From assembly GCA_946480835.1 (NCBI GenBank), contig CAMLLC010000004.1:1-64000 (forward strand): a DNA stretch of 64,000 nucleotides, written 5' to 3'. The translations under genes and the position numbers were made by a program. The notes below the pieces were generated by a model. It made no database searches. It had not been told where the DNA came from and was given only the letters and a program-made list of their open reading frames with translations. Below, one piece after another: positions 63,077-64,000 of the stretch. Within the stretch, counting starts at the first letter, position 1. Every line of letters starts with the position of its first letter. Origin of the DNA: Entomomonas sp945283395. Its GTDB lineage: Bacteria > Pseudomonadota > Gammaproteobacteria > Pseudomonadales > Pseudomonadaceae.

Positions 63077-64000
63077 TTAGTTTTCCTCTAAATGTAAGCG
63101 GCGTTGCAGTCTATTTCTTACCAATAGAGTTACTACTATAGGATAGATGCTCAAAATGAGACAAACTTTTAATAAGGCAAGCGGTTTTACGTCTCTTAAA
63201 AAAACATCAAACATAGCATAAAGAGCATGAGTTAACGGTTGTAGATTAGCAATAACTTGAGCGGGTAATGGCATAGAAAGTTCAGGAATAGTTAGACCCG
63301 AGTAAGATAAAGCAGAAGCAACGAATAAGCTAATCAAACTATAAGCAGTTAATGCCGATTTAGTAAAAGTAAAAAGTAGGATGCCTATCCCTTGGGCAGC
63401 CATAATATAAAATACTGCAATGATTAGCATATAGATTGGATTACCTACCACATGTGCTCCCGAGAAAAATATAAGGCCGGCTAAAGAGAACATGAGGATA
63501 GCAGTGTAAGTAAGTGTATAAGGAGCTAATTTGCCTAACAGATAAATACTAAATGGACGGGCAACTAGTAATTCTTTTTTATGACTTAATATATAGATCA
63601 TACTAGAAACAATGAACATTTGTAAGATATGAATGGTAGCGGCAAATTGTTGATAATACGAATAGTTAGAGGTAGCATTAAATAGACTATTATAGACAAC
63701 GCTTGCATTAGTTAGTTTAGGTATAGTTATGCCATAGCTGGCTTTGGCTATGTTGCTATAACTGGTATTTAGTGAGGCAATAAGAGCGGGATAATCTTGT
63801 GTTGAAAAATAACCACTACTATAGAATAACGCATTATAATAAAGCCTTGGTGTGGGCTGTTTTCTAGCTAGTACATCTTTTTCAAAATTTACTGGTATAT
63901 AGAGAATCGAATAGATATTGGATTGTTCTAAATCTCTTAAGGCACTATCAAGTCCATGCCTATAAAGTGTTACTTTGGCGTGAGCAGTAGCATTGAATTC
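63077..64000 (-). CDS. ABC-2 type transporter permease, 5' end beyond the window
   Basis: The frame is open from the stop at 63077 to the window edge, at least 307 codons, so this is only the C-terminal part. A periplasmic stretch with DLEQSNIYSILYIPVNFEKD and YYNALFYSSGYFSTQDYPAL precedes the C-terminal membrane helices (from ATIHILQMFIVSSMIYI), which mirrors the neighbouring permease. The internal ATG at 63619 is not the true start, because coding sequence continues upstream. The two permeases, two bases apart, probably form a heterodimeric ABC-2 exporter. Confidence 0.85.
   Translation of the reverse strand, partial: EFNATAHAKVTLYRHGLDSALRDLEQSNIYSILYIPVNFEKDVLARKQPTPRLYYNALFYSSGYFSTQDYPALIASLNTSYSNIAKASYGITIPKLTNASVVYNSLFNATSNYSYYQQFAATIHILQMFIVSSMIYILSHKKELLVARPFSIYLLGKLAPYTLTYTAILMFSLAGLIFFSGAHVVGNPIYMLIIAVFYIMAAQGIGILLFTFTKSALTAYSLISLFVASALSYSGLTIPELSMPLPAQVIANLQPLTHALYAMFDVFLRDVKPLALLKVCLILSIYPIVVTLLVRNRLQRRLHLEEN

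Overview
The window is a stretch of AT-rich gammaproteobacterial chromosome. Gene order in several blocks is that of Pseudomonas: aspS-yebC-ruvCAB-ybgC-tolQRAB-pal-cpoB-queE-queC, ribF-ileS-lspA-fkpB, ubiE-ubiJ-ubiB-hisI-hisE, pilS-pilR, and ahcY-metF behind a SAH riboswitch. Base composition is far more AT-rich than free-living Pseudomonas. Together with gene decay and lost neighbours (tatABC is absent between hisE and rsmE), this points to a host-associated, low-GC member of the Pseudomonadaceae, for example an Entomomonas-like insect gut bacterium. The genus is an inference.

Layout. (1) 0.1-8.3 kb: a divergent haem-utilisation locus. A minus-strand operon hutW-hutX-chuY-like (anaerobic haem opening, haem carrier, anaerobilin reductase) faces a plus-strand run of TonB-dependent haem receptor, ChaN-like protein, SbmA/YddA-type ABC transporter and hutZ, with Fur-box-like sites between them. 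(2) 8.8-14.4 kb: endonuclease V, a small membrane protein, ilvA, a DUF1289 protein, msrB with a macro-domain deacetylase, and ilvE. (3) 14.7-20.8 kb: amino-acid decarboxylase/antiporter cluster, made of an ornithine decarboxylase gene killed by four in-frame stop codons, an intact potE, and an intact AdiA-type decarboxylase. (4) 21.3-24.2 kb: an autotransporter and a decayed minus-strand gene. (5) 24.3-38.1 kb: aspS, yebC, Holliday-junction genes, the complete Tol-Pal operon, queuosine precursor genes, a CPA1 antiporter and a small membrane protein. (6) 38.2-45.2 kb: FAD oxidoreductase with aldo/keto reductase, then ribF-ileS-lspA-fkpB. (7) 45.4-53.1 kb, minus strand: TatD hydrolase, a DEAD-box-like protein with degraded catalytic motifs, metF, ahcY with its SAH riboswitch, a roadblock/LC7-like protein and an unusual ABC-ATPase/dual-specificity-phosphatase fusion. 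(8) 53.2-64 kb, minus strand: LysR regulator, pilR, pilS, a PP0621-like protein, rsmE, hisE, hisI, ubiB, ubiJ, ubiE and two ABC-2 permeases, the last cut by the window edge.

Most promising for new biology: the ABC-ATPase/phosphatase fusion with its roadblock-like neighbour (50.99-53.06 kb). The fusion keeps Walker A, Walker B and the H-loop but has no LSGGQ signature, and ends in an intact HCX5R phosphatase site. Next are the catalytically degraded DEAD-box protein, the haem locus in which an SbmA-type ABC protein sits where a periplasmic-binding-protein importer would be expected, and two pseudogenes that decay by nonsense codons alone without frameshifts.

No tRNA, rRNA, CRISPR array or intact mobile element was seen.
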